Shown here piece after piece: positions 46,035-54,542 of a stretch of 64,000 bases of DNA. The notes below the pieces were generated by a model. It had not been told where the DNA came from and ran no database searches. It saw only the letters and a program-made list of their open reading frames with translations. Location of the stretch: positions 124,001-188,000 of the forward strand of contig CAYTPW010000003.1 in NCBI GenBank assembly GCA_964439935.1. Direction: 5' to 3'. Both the position numbers and the translations under genes were made by a program. The number at the start of each line of letters is the position of its first letter. The stretch's first letter is position 1. This DNA comes from JABMQW01 sp964439935. Its GTDB lineage: Bacteria; Fidelibacterota; Marinisomatia; Marinisomatales; TCS56.

Positions 46035-47066
46035 ATGAAACTACGGATTAACGAGTGCCTGCTGTTGTTGTTGTTTTCTCTTTCCGGTTGTGAGTTAAAA
46101 CGCGATGCGATCGGAACTGATAATAAAATAATTGTGATTACACCTCGACCGGATATACCAGCAGTAAAAGCAGCTCTAAAGACAATTTTTTTTGATACTT
46201 TATATACTCCACGACCCGAGCCGGAATATTTGATACAATATGCCAGAATTGATGAATTCCAGCGTTATAATACTCATGTTAATATGATCGTCGTCGGGCT
46301 GGGAGTGGATCAAGCAAATCCCGGAAATCAGTTGGTAAAACAATTACTGCCGGCAAACAACTACCTCGATTCGAAGGCCGGTGGACAGGCCATCTTCCTG
46401 GTGCATGACCAGTATGCCAATGACCAGCTATTTATTATTCTCAGCGCACAGGATAAAAAACACTTGATCAATGAGCTGATCAAACAGAAAACCTGGCTGA
46501 AGAATAAATTCGATGATTTGTTTCAACAGCGTCAGAGAACGTATTTATATGAGCGGGTCCGCCAGGAAGCTGTTGAGAACAAATTATTTGCGAAATATGG
46601 TTGGGGTGTCAAGGTCCCCTGGGGTTATCAGATTGTAAAGGACGCACCGGATTCAAATTTTTTCTGGATGGGGCGCGAACGTCCGTTTCGGTGGCTTTCC
46701 GTCCATTGGGCGCTGGGATTGCAAGTCAGCAATCCTGATACTGCCCTAGTGACTCTGCACACCTATGCTGCTGAATTATACGGTCATATTAGATTTACCG
46801 ATTATCATCTAAATGTTAATCAGATCGATTTCAAGAATTGGACGGCCTGGCGGATCACAGGAATGTGGGAAAGTATAGAGGAAGCCCAGGGCGGTCCGTT
46901 TTTACATTATATTTTTTACGATGGCGTCACTGATCGGACCTATCAGATAAATATGGTAGTGTTCTTTCCAGGCGAAGATAAAATGATAATCCTGAGACAA
47001 CTGGATATTGTCGCTCATTCATTCTATGTCGAACTTGAATCAGATATGAATAAACAGGGAAAATGA
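46035..47066 (+). CDS. DUF4837 lipoprotein
   Basis: 343 residues. The ATG at 46035 has AAAAGGA upstream and begins a lipoprotein signal (SLSGC, Cys about 19). The body matches DUF4837 of Bacteroidota: a first domain of strands and helices (about 30-190), then a WMGRERPFRWLSVHW stretch and a C-terminal beta domain (about 200-340). Function is unknown. It follows rnr by 77 bp, and its stop overlaps the rmlD-like start (ATGA), so it belongs to the envelope-polysaccharide operon. Confidence 0.85.
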   Translation: MKLRINECLLLLLFSLSGCELKRDAIGTDNKIIVITPRPDIPAVKAALKTIFFDTLYTPRPEPEYLIQYARIDEFQRYNTHVNMIVVGLGVDQANPGNQLVKQLLPANNYLDSKAGGQAIFLVHDQYANDQLFIILSAQDKKHLINELIKQKTWLKNKFDDLFQQRQRTYLYERVRQEAVENKLFAKYGWGVKVPWGYQIVKDAPDSNFFWMGRERPFRWLSVHWALGLQVSNPDTALVTLHTYAAELYGHIRFTDYHLNVNQIDFKNWTAWRITGMWESIEEAQGGPFLHYIFYDGVTDRTYQINMVVFFPGEDKMIILRQLDIVAHSFYVELESDMNKQGK

Positions 47067-47956
47067 AACGGAAGATATTAGTAACGGGTGCGTTTGGTCA
47101 GGTAGGGGCTGATTTGGTGCCAGCATTGCTTCCGGAGTATGAGGTGTTAGCAACTGATCTACAAATTAATCCTAACCTGGATTATACCTGTGAGTCAGCC
47201 ACCCTGAGTATTACCAGCCAAATTGATGTCCGTAAAATTATTAATGATTGGAAACCCGATATAATTGTGAATCTGGCTTCCCTGACAAATGTGGATGATT
47301 GCGAACGAGATAAGGATCTGGCATGGCAGATAAATGCCGGTGGTGTGGGAAATCTGATTGAAGCTGCTCGAGGTAAAGATATCCACATTATCCAGATTTC
47401 AACTGATTACGTATTTGACGGGAAGGAAGGCCCGTATTTGGAGACGGATCAACCAAATCCGATAAACCATTATGGCCAATCCAAGCTGGATGGTGAAAGA
47501 TTATTGCTAAACAGCACACTAGACTGGACTATAATCCGTACCAATGTTGTATTCGGTGCATCAGTCCATACCGGGGCTAGTTTCTTAAAATGGATAGTAG
47601 ATTCTCTCCGCGCTGGTAAACGGATTAATATTGTCGACGACCAATGGAATAATCCCACTTGGACGATGGGACTTGCTGAGACTATCCGTAAATTTATCGA
47701 TGACAGAATTACGGGTATTTACAATTATGGCGGGGCTGATTACCTTAATCGTCTTGAATTTGCACAATTAATCGCGAATGCTTACAATTTGAACCAGGAA
47801 TTATTATCGCCAATTGACACAGCGGCTTTGAACCAACTGGCTTCCCGCCCGCTGAAAGGAGGACTGGTTAATAACAGGATTGAAACTATACCGGGTATTA
47901 CATGTTATACTGTCGATGAAGCTATAGATCAAATTCGAAACCAGGGTACCATATGA
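47063..47956 (+). CDS. dTDP-4-dehydrorhamnose reductase-like SDR (RmlD/RfbD family)
   Basis: 297 residues. The Rossmann motif TGAFGQVG (8-15), STDYVFDG, and the catalytic YGQSK (Tyr/Lys) define the extended-SDR RmlD family. The rhamnose enzyme converts dTDP-4-keto-6-deoxy-L-mannose to dTDP-L-rhamnose; relatives reduce other nucleotide sugars or bind MAT as a regulatory subunit. No rmlABC genes are in the window, so the substrate is open. It is coupled on both sides (4-bp overlaps) to DUF4837 and a glycosyltransferase, supporting a surface-glycan role. Confidence 0.85.
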   Translation: MKRKILVTGAFGQVGADLVPALLPEYEVLATDLQINPNLDYTCESATLSITSQIDVRKIINDWKPDIIVNLASLTNVDDCERDKDLAWQINAGGVGNLIEAARGKDIHIIQISTDYVFDGKEGPYLETDQPNPINHYGQSKLDGERLLLNSTLDWTIIRTNVVFGASVHTGASFLKWIVDSLRAGKRINIVDDQWNNPTWTMGLAETIRKFIDDRITGIYNYGGADYLNRLEFAQLIANAYNLNQELLSPIDTAALNQLASRPLKGGLVNNRIETIPGITCYTVDEAIDQIRNQGTI

Positions 47957-48669
47957 AAACATTAATAATATCACCGACCTACAACGAGCATAAAAATATT
48001 CCCAATCTGGTGGAAAAACTTTTTTCCATAGATCCGAATTATCATGCGCTGATTATCGACGACAATTCCCCGGATGGAACCGGTGACCTGGTAGAGTCTC
48101 TGCAGGAACAATACCCCAATCTTCATCTTGAGCGCCGCCCGAAAAAGGCTGGATTGGGAACGGCCTACTGTTTTGGTTTCAAATGGGCCCTGGCCAACGG
48201 CTATGATGCGATAGTTCAAATGGACGCGGACCTTTCGCACGATCCTAACGAAATTCCTACAATGATTGGTTTACTTAATGACTATGATTTCATTGTTGGC
48301 AGTCGTTACTGCGACGGAATTAGTGTCGTACGCTGGCCCCTGCGGCGATTGGCGTTAAGTTATGGTGCCAACCTTTATTCCAGGATCATCACCGGAATGC
48401 CGATTAAAGATGGTACCGGTGGTTTTAAAGTCTGGAAGCGTGAGGTGCTGGCGGCCATTGATCTGGATCAGGTTCGATCCCAGGGTTATTCCTTCCAGAT
48501 TGAGATGAATTTCCGGGCCTGGATGAAAGGATTCAAGGTGATAGAACATCCGATTATTTTTATTGATCGGACGATCGGAGAATCCAAAATGAGTAAAATG
48601 ATCATGTTGGAGGCGATCTGGATGGTCTGGCGTTTCCGGATCTGGAAGCTGCTGGGCAAGGGAAAATAA
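47953..48669 (+). CDS. GT2 polyprenol-phosphate mannosyltransferase-like (DPM1 family)
   Basis: 238 residues. The GT-A nucleotide-binding motif IDDNSPDGTGDLV (about 35-47), the DxD-type MDADLSHDP (near 90-98) and GSRYCDG define DPM1-like polyprenol monophosphomannose synthases. It lacks C-terminal membrane helices, as in bacterial single-domain forms; the product would be polyprenyl-phosphate-mannose or -glucose at the inner face of the membrane. It overlaps the rmlD-like gene by 4 bp, and the next gene starts 7 bp later. Confidence 0.9.
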   Translation: MKTLIISPTYNEHKNIPNLVEKLFSIDPNYHALIIDDNSPDGTGDLVESLQEQYPNLHLERRPKKAGLGTAYCFGFKWALANGYDAIVQMDADLSHDPNEIPTMIGLLNDYDFIVGSRYCDGISVVRWPLRRLALSYGANLYSRIITGMPIKDGTGGFKVWKREVLAAIDLDQVRSQGYSFQIEMNFRAWMKGFKVIEHPIIFIDRTIGESKMSKMIMLEAIWMVWRFRIWKLLGKGK

Positions 48670-48676
48670 ACGACTT

Positions 48677-50731
48677 ATGCCGCGGCCTACTGTTTCAGTT
48701 CTGATAGTGAGTTATAATGTCAAGCAATATCTGGGGCAAGCGTTACAGGCCCTTGCACGCTCGAATTATTCCGGTGATCTTGAATTGATCATTGTTGATA
48801 ATAATTCGTTTGATGGAACAGTTGATTATATTAAAAACAATTTTCCTGCTGTAAAACTGATTGCTAATACAATCAATCGTGGTTTTGGGAAAGCTGTCAA
48901 TCAGGCCGCCGATCTGGCAACCGGTGAATTCATTCTGGTATTGAATCCTGATACAATCGTTCAGGAAAATACTATTGATATTTTTACCGATTATTTATTA
49001 GCCAATGGCGACGTTGGTATAGTTGGTCCTAAGATATTAAACGCTGACGGAAGCCTGCAGCTAGCCTGCAAGCGATCATTTCCGACAATCGGAGTTGCTT
49101 TGCCCAAGCTGATTGGTTTGAATCACCTGTTCCCGCGGGCATCCTGGGCAAATCGCTATAATTTAACATATCTGGATGCCGATGAGACGCATACTGTAGA
49201 TGCGATCAGTGGATCCTGCATGTTTCTAAAAACGGATCTTTTTCGTAGTCTGGCTGGATTTGATGAATGCTTTTTTATGTTCGGCGAAGATCTGGATTTT
49301 TGTTACCGGGTGAAACAGGCTGGATATACTGTTAAATATCTTCCCTCAACACAAATAATTCATTATCAGGGTGAATCAGTCAAGTCAGCACCTTTCGATA
49401 GTATTGATGCCTTTTATAATGCCATGCTATTATTTGCTGACAAACATTTTTCTCGTGGGAGCGGATTATTTGCACGGTTCGGGATCCGCGCCGGAATTTT
49501 TATTCGCAAGCTATTCACATTAATAGCCAGTCTCCGGTCGCAGATCGTCTCGGTTTTTCTTGATGGTCTGGTCGTAATGACGGCTTTTTTAATCGCTATC
49601 CCAATTAAATTTGGTGATTATGAACCGATCAGTGCCAGTGGCGGACTGATACCGGTTGTGTATATCTTTTTCTGGATCATTGTTTGTGCAGTATTTCAAC
49701 TCTACTCCCGCTATATACTGTCATATTCGCGAGCCATTCTGGCTGCATTGACCGGCTTTCTGCTGGCCGTCGCTTTTACCTATTTTTTCAAGCAGTATGC
49801 CTTTTCAAGATTTGTGATCCTGGCTGCCACGGTCATGATCGCACTTATGTTGCCAGGCTGGCGTATGATTATTCATTATCTAATTTCCCGTGGGTGGTTC
49901 AGGCCGGTAAATAGCCATCAGTTGTTGTTTGCTCGAAAAACAATTATTGTTGGGACCGATTCAGAGGGAATACGAATTGCCAGTAAGCTGCTTAAGCGGT
50001 TCGATGCTGGACTTGAACTGGTTGGATTCTGTGACGAACAAGTTAATGATCCCGAGGCATTACCACTGCCATTTTTAGGAAATATCACTGATTTACGGGA
50101 AATTGTCCGGACAAAAAACATTCGTGAGATAATATTTTCCAGCGGTCGATTATCCAATGAACAGATCCTTCGTACCATGCAGGCAACCCGCGATCTGAAA
50201 CTGACCTATCGGATGGTACCGGAGAAACAGGATATCCTGTTAGGAAAAGCACTGGTGGAAGAAATCGGTGATTTCACTTTCATAAATATCGAATATCCCC
50301 TGTTTCGCGGTCTTCACCGATTCACAAAGCGTATATTTGACTTGTGCATTGCTTCATTGGCCTTTCTGGTATTCTCACCGATTATACTGGGTTATACGGT
50401 GATAGGTAAAACCAGGAAAATCGAGTTCTGGGGTGCTGACAGCTCAAAATTCGGTGCTAAAATAAATATTTCTAGCAATCGGTATATCAGGAAATCTCCT
50501 TTGCTCTGGCAAGTGATATTGGGGAAAATGAGTATTGTTGGTACATCACTGCTTGATACTAAGTCAAATGATCCCAGAATTATGTTCCAGCCAGGATTAA
50601 CCAGTCTCGATTATGTTAGAAGCGTAAATTATACAACCGAAGATCAAAAAATGTTAAATCACTATTATATTCAACACCAAACATTTACGCTGGATTTGGA
50701 AATTATTATGAAAACAATATTTGGTAATTAG
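48677..50731 (+). CDS. GT2 glycosyltransferase fused to a polyprenyl glycosylphosphotransferase-like module
   Basis: 684 residues in three parts. Residues 1-260 form a rhamnosyltransferase-type GT2 domain (SVLIVSYN, DNNSFDGT, LNPDT for the acidic nucleotide-sugar site). Residues about 285-410 contain four membrane helices. Residues about 415-684 resemble the CoA-binding-like and C-terminal parts of WbaP/WcaJ enzymes (IIVGTDSEGIRIA; KRIFDLCIASLAFLVFSP; GKMSIVG; PGLTS). The catalytic core of the sugar-phosphotransferase is shortened: the segment normally holding a KFRTM motif is not recognisable. It could link glycan initiation and extension, or the module may be non-catalytic. It ends 1 bp before accA. 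Confidence 0.82.
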   Translation: MPRPTVSVLIVSYNVKQYLGQALQALARSNYSGDLELIIVDNNSFDGTVDYIKNNFPAVKLIANTINRGFGKAVNQAADLATGEFILVLNPDTIVQENTIDIFTDYLLANGDVGIVGPKILNADGSLQLACKRSFPTIGVALPKLIGLNHLFPRASWANRYNLTYLDADETHTVDAISGSCMFLKTDLFRSLAGFDECFFMFGEDLDFCYRVKQAGYTVKYLPSTQIIHYQGESVKSAPFDSIDAFYNAMLLFADKHFSRGSGLFARFGIRAGIFIRKLFTLIASLRSQIVSVFLDGLVVMTAFLIAIPIKFGDYEPISASGGLIPVVYIFFWIIVCAVFQLYSRYILSYSRAILAALTGFLLAVAFTYFFKQYAFSRFVILAATVMIALMLPGWRMIIHYLISRGWFRPVNSHQLLFARKTIIVGTDSEGIRIASKLLKRFDAGLELVGFCDEQVNDPEALPLPFLGNITDLREIVRTKNIREIIFSSGRLSNEQILRTMQATRDLKLTYRMVPEKQDILLGKALVEEIGDFTFINIEYPLFRGLHRFTKRIFDLCIASLAFLVFSPIILGYTVIGKTRKIEFWGADSSKFGAKINISSNRYIRKSPLLWQVILGKMSIVGTSLLDTKSNDPRIMFQPGLTSLDYVRSVNYTTEDQKMLNHYYIQHQTFTLDLEIIMKTIFGN

Positions 50732-50732
50732 A

Positions 50733-51689
50733 ATGGCAACTTTTGAACTTGATTTTGAAAAACCAATCGTTGAACTTGAGAATAAACTGCTGGAATTACG
50801 TTCCCAAAATATTCCCGGTAATGAAATCACTCAAGATATCAACGATTTAGAGCAAAAGAGAAAGCGGCTAATTCAAAAAATCTATGGTAATTTATCCCGC
50901 TGGCAGAGGGTCCAGTTGGCTCGCCACCCACAGCGACCTTACAGCCTGGATTATATTTATTATTTTTCACCGGACTTTCTGGAACTTCACGGCGACCGCT
51001 ATTTTGCCGATGATTCCTCGATTGTATGTGGTATGGGTAAAATTGATGATCAATCGGTCATGTATCTGGGACAGCAGAAGGGTAGAAATACCAAGGATAA
51101 TCTTCACCGCAATTTTGGGATGATGCGACCCGAAGGTTACCGGAAAGCACTGCGAGTGATGAAATTGGCTGAGAAATTTAATTTGCCGATAATTTCTTTA
51201 ATTGATACAATGGGTGCCTTTCCCGGTATCGGAGCGGAAGAACGGGGACAGGGTGAAGCAATTGCCCGCAATCTTTTCGAAATGTCGCAAATAGCGGTCC
51301 CAATTCTAATTATTGTGATCGGTGAAGGTGCCAGTGGTGGGGCACTTGGAATTGGTGTTGGCGATCGTTTTATAATGTTGGAGAATACCTGGTTTTCGGT
51401 AATTAGTCCCGAAGGCTGTGCCTCGATTCTATGGCGCGATGCCGCCAAAGCCCCCGATGCCGCTGACGCTATGAAAGTCACTCCCGAAGATATGCTCGAG
51501 ATGGGCATCTGTGATCGGATTATTACGGAACCACTTGGTGGCGCGCATCGAGATCACGAAGAAATGGCTCGGATTTTAAAAGATGTGATCCTGGAAGAAC
51601 TCACGAATCTTTCGATTCTTGGCCCCAGCGAGCTGCTGGACCAACGGATTAAACGTTTCGATGCTATCGGTACTTTCTCCGAGTCCTAG
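50733..51689 (+). CDS. accA: Acetyl-CoA carboxylase carboxyltransferase subunit alpha
   Basis: 318 residues, full length. Part of the ACC carboxyltransferase that moves CO2 from carboxybiotin to acetyl-CoA to make malonyl-CoA. Motifs include the GIGAEERGQGEAIA segment, EGASGGALGIGVGD, ISPEGCASILWRDA and the C-terminal GGAHRDHE. The ATG at 50733 lies 1 bp after the upstream stop; an in-frame TTG at 50721 is less likely. The partner accD is not in the window. Its GTG-overlapping neighbour is the acyl-CoA thioesterase, so it sits in an unusual glycan-plus-fatty-acid operon. Confidence 0.97.
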   Translation: MATFELDFEKPIVELENKLLELRSQNIPGNEITQDINDLEQKRKRLIQKIYGNLSRWQRVQLARHPQRPYSLDYIYYFSPDFLELHGDRYFADDSSIVCGMGKIDDQSVMYLGQQKGRNTKDNLHRNFGMMRPEGYRKALRVMKLAEKFNLPIISLIDTMGAFPGIGAEERGQGEAIARNLFEMSQIAVPILIIVIGEGASGGALGIGVGDRFIMLENTWFSVISPEGCASILWRDAAKAPDAADAMKVTPEDMLEMGICDRIITEPLGGAHRDHEEMARILKDVILEELTNLSILGPSELLDQRIKRFDAIGTFSES

Positions 51690-52099
51690 TGCTTAAGTAT
51701 AATTACACTACCCGTGTTTATTACCAGGATGTGGACCAGATGGGTATCGTCTACTACAGCCGTTATTTTGAATTTTTTGAAGCGGCCCGCACTGAACTGC
51801 TCCGTACAATCGGTCTGAATGTCCCGGAATTGGAATCACGAGGTTATTTTCTGCCGGTCATTACCAGTCATTGCGATTATCAGTCACCAGCTCATTTTGA
51901 TGATATAGTGGTGGTTGAAACGATAATAAAAGATTTACCAAAACTGCGATTACGAATCGAATATCAGGCGCGTTCAGATGATGGTGGAAAGCTTTTTGCT
52001 AGTGGGTACACCGAACACTGTTTTACCAACCAAACAGGTAAACCAGTTCGGATTCCCTCTTATTTTCTTAATCAGCTGAAATTGAATTATAATGAGTAA
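51689..52099 (+). CDS. YbgC/FadM family acyl-CoA thioesterase
   Basis: 136 residues with a hotdog fold. The GTG start shares its G with the accA stop (TAGTG), implying tight coupling. The active-site signature RVYYQDVDQMGIVYYSRYFEF (about 9-29) contains the catalytic Asp of the 4-hydroxybenzoyl-CoA thioesterase/YbgC group. It hydrolyses short or medium acyl-CoAs in the cytoplasm, perhaps for lipid turnover. The family also includes Tol-Pal-linked YbgC, but no tol genes occur here. Confidence 0.92.
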   Translation: MLKYNYTTRVYYQDVDQMGIVYYSRYFEFFEAARTELLRTIGLNVPELESRGYFLPVITSHCDYQSPAHFDDIVVVETIIKDLPKLRLRIEYQARSDDGGKLFASGYTEHCFTNQTGKPVRIPSYFLNQLKLNYNE

Positions 52100-52808
52100 T
52101 GAATTTCTTTTTCTGATTCAATCATTGGTAGGGCTTGGATTTACCCTGTTCGCCTTTCGCCTGGGTAAAGCCTGGCTCTATGCTTATATTGCCATGGCAA
52201 TTGTTCTGGCAAATATTTTCGTGACAAAGCAATTTGATTTATTCGGTCTGGCAGCCACGGGAGGCAACGTAGTCTATGGCTCGATCTTTCTGGCTACCGA
52301 TCTGTTATCAGAGCATTACGGTACGGCAGCAGCTAGAAAGGCTGTTCTGATTGGTCTTTTTGGAGCGATTTTCTATCTGGTAATGTCCCAATTGATCTTA
52401 CCCTTTTCTCCGAATGCGGCTGATTGGGGCGCAAGTAGTGGTATGGAAACCATTTTTTCCTCAGGACCGGCAATAATTCTGGCCAGCTTGATTGCTTACT
52501 TGATCTCACAATTTCATGATATTTGGGCTTTTCACTTCTGGAAGCGCAAGTTTTCCGGTCGTTTCCTGTGGTTACGCAATAACCTTTCGACTTTAGTCAG
52601 TCAGGCCCTTGACAGTATTGTTTTTGCCGGATTGGCATTCGCAGTCTTGCCGGTTATCTTGTCGAATACGGAAAATATATTAGCGTGGCCGGTATTGAAG
52701 GAAGTCATCCTGACCACCTATTTATTTAAATTATTGGTAGCTGTGATTGATACGCCTTTCATATATTTTAGTTATAGATTACTGCCGGAAGAGTTAAGTA
52801 CGAAATAA
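52092..52808 (+). CDS. Queuosine precursor transporter (YhhQ/VUT family)
   Basis: 238 residues with about six membrane helices. The family signature GNVVYGSIFLATDLLSEHYG lies near residues 56-75, and DIWAFHFWKRK plus a LD-SIVF segment follow, as in COG1738. YhhQ imports preQ0/preQ1 for tRNA queuosine modification. No queuosine biosynthesis genes are in the window. The start overlaps the thioesterase stop by 8 bp, and it precedes the selenocysteine thioredoxin gene by 48 bp. Confidence 0.9.
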   Translation: MSNEFLFLIQSLVGLGFTLFAFRLGKAWLYAYIAMAIVLANIFVTKQFDLFGLAATGGNVVYGSIFLATDLLSEHYGTAAARKAVLIGLFGAIFYLVMSQLILPFSPNAADWGASSGMETIFSSGPAIILASLIAYLISQFHDIWAFHFWKRKFSGRFLWLRNNLSTLVSQALDSIVFAGLAFAVLPVILSNTENILAWPVLKEVILTTYLFKLLVAVIDTPFIYFSYRLLPEELSTK

Positions 52809-52856
52809 TTTTCTAATCGTTGGATGGTTGAGCGATTGGTTATTTACGGAGCTGAA

Positions 52857-53894
52857 ATGAAAAAACTGATTATTGGAACCAGTCTATTTTTTTTAATTGC
52901 CTGTAGCACAAAATCACCCCAATTTCCCTGGGCGAGCTTATCACTGCAAGAAGCTCAGCAGGTAGCTGGCGATAAATTGATAATGCTCGATTTTTATACC
53001 GAATGGTGAAGTTGGTGTAAACGGCTGGATGCCGATGTATTTCCAGATTCAAAGATCATTGATTTTGCCACCGAAAATCTAATTAGCCTTAAAATTGATG
53101 CTGAAAAAGACCAGGGACCGGTTCTGCGTGATCGGTTTAATCCACCCGGTTTTCCCACTGTAATCATTATTAATCCGGATGGCTCCGAAGTGGATCGTAT
53201 TGTGGGCTATCGACCGGTTGAGGAATTTCTGAGTGAATTAAAGCGGATCAAGCGCAACGAAGGAACTATTGATGACCTGAGCCATCGTTTAGCGAATTTC
53301 CCGGAGAATGATTCCCTGATCCAGCTATTAGCTGAAAAATATGAGGATCGGGGAGATCTGGAAGCTGCGCTGCCACATTGGGAAAGACTGGCTGTGCTGT
53401 CAGCTGTTCAAAGAGATCTGGCGCATTATAAGATTGCTCATACTTCCAGCCGGATCGAAAAAACAGCTGATCCGCTGATCGAGTTTCTTGCATCAAATCC
53501 CTCCGGGTCTTTTACCGCAGATGCGTATCGATCTCTGCGAAGCTTTTATCGCAGTATAAAAGATACCAGCACCGAAGTTCAAACCTATATTGATTTTATT
53601 GCCTATCTGGATCGTAAAAATGAAATCAGTCCTGGTGATCTCAATGGTTATGCCTGGCGAATGACGCAATTGGAGAAAAATCTTGAGGATGCACTTTTAA
53701 AAATCAGGATTGCTGTTGAATTAACGGCCGAGGGTGAAGCAGAGGAACGGGCTGGAATAATGGATACGGAAGCAGAAGTATTATGGAAACTCGGTCGCAT
53801 TTCCGATGCTGTAGCCGTAATTGAAAAATGCATCGAATTACAGCCAGAAGATAGTTATTTTAAAGAACAAAAGGAGAAGTTCTTAAAAAGCTGA
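52857..53894 (+). CDS. Selenocysteine-containing thioredoxin-fold lipoprotein with C-terminal TPR (in-frame TGA = Sec)
   Basis: 345 residues if TGA at 53007-53009 is read as selenocysteine. A lipoprotein signal (FLIAC, Cys16) is followed by a thioredoxin domain (about 30-140): LDFYTEW-Sec51-S-W-C54-K, then a cis-proline strand GFPTVIIINPDG. Ordinary homologues have W-C-x-W-C-K at this place, so Sec replaces the nucleophilic Cys, giving a UxxC redox site. Downstream, about 150-345, helical repeats end in a TPR. The start has CGGAG 6 nt upstream. The coding frame, lipobox, active site and TPR only make one protein if the TGA is decoded; the ATG at 53190 would leave a thioredoxin without its active site. 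selC is in the same window. Predicted role: periplasmic thiol-disulfide or peroxide reduction. Confidence 0.9.
53007..53034 (+). promoter_or_regulatory. Candidate bacterial SECIS element after the UGA codon
   Basis: The UGA at 53007-53009 is followed by a hairpin: CGGC (53022-53025), loop TGGAT (53026-53030), GCCG (53031-53034). The apical loop begins about 17 nt after the UGA and has G as its second and third bases. This meets the published bacterial SECIS pattern (small apical loop with a G in its first two positions, 16-37 nt downstream). The stem is short, 4 bp, so this supports rather than proves recoding. Confidence 0.6.
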
Positions 53895-53921
53895 GAATTC
53901 TTTAATTCAAATCTTTTCATT

Positions 53922-53956
53922 AGATGCCGTCGCTAACAGGGTTGGCATCTGTGTTT
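53922..53956 (+). terminator. Possible terminator of the rnr/glycan/accA/selenoprotein operon
   Basis: AGATGCC (53922-53928) pairs perfectly with GGCATCT (53944-53950) across a 15-nt loop. GTGTTTT follows. It begins 28 bp after the selenoprotein stop. The U-tract is weak, so terminator function is tentative. Confidence 0.4.
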
Positions 53957-54071
53957 TATAATAACCTGCTGTAATGTTGCAAGGATCAACCTCTGCATAA
54001 CGAAAGAGCCCCAACGATGTTTGTAGGGAATATGCAATTTGTACCAAGTTTCAATTGTTAGTGAAAAAGAT

Positions 54072-54494
54072 TTATTCCTTTTTAGCCAAAGCCGGATCGT
54101 TATAGCGTGGCAATTTATCTTCAAATTCCAGCCAACTGACATGAGTGTCAAAAAATGCATGCGCTTGTGGTTGACGGTCGATTGCTCCAGTCATGTTGGA
54201 CAGGGTTATATGAATCTCACCCAGCCATTTGACTGACCGAAACAGAATGTGGCTGCCACAGTGCGAACAAAATCCCCGTTTCGATTCCTTCGATGAATGA
54301 AACCATTTCAGTTTTTCCTCACCCCGAATCAATTTAAACTGATCATCATCGACACCAAACCAGGTCACGAAAGCAGCACCATGAGAGCGGCGGCAAAGAG
54401 TGCAGTGACAGTGGGCACACCATTTGGTTGGCAGGTATATTTCAAATTTCACCGCACCACATAAACATTCCCCCTTTACCGATTTTTGCTTCAT
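54072..54494 (-). CDS. GFA (glutathione-dependent formaldehyde-activating enzyme-like) family protein
   Basis: 140 residues with the GFA/Mss4-like zinc fold. Zinc-binding cysteines are in GECLCGAV (CxC), CAHCHCTLCRR (CxxCxxxxC) and GFCSHCGSH (CxxC), the full set for one structural and one labile zinc. Most members are not real formaldehyde-glutathione synthases and have unknown small-molecule substrates. A single gene, convergent with the selenoprotein operon; no formaldehyde genes are nearby. Confidence 0.9.
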   Translation of the reverse strand: MKQKSVKGECLCGAVKFEIYLPTKWCAHCHCTLCRRSHGAAFVTWFGVDDDQFKLIRGEEKLKWFHSSKESKRGFCSHCGSHILFRSVKWLGEIHITLSNMTGAIDRQPQAHAFFDTHVSWLEFEDKLPRYNDPALAKKE

Positions 54495-54542
54495 CTTTCA
54501 AACCTCCAGTAGATGTATTATTACCTGGCAGAATTTTGAGTA

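Noticed and set aside
53190..53894. A separate gene beginning at the ATG at 53190
   Set aside because: It would start after the thioredoxin active site and lose the cis-Pro strand. The upstream frame continues in register through a TGA that fits selenocysteine, so one gene is more likely.
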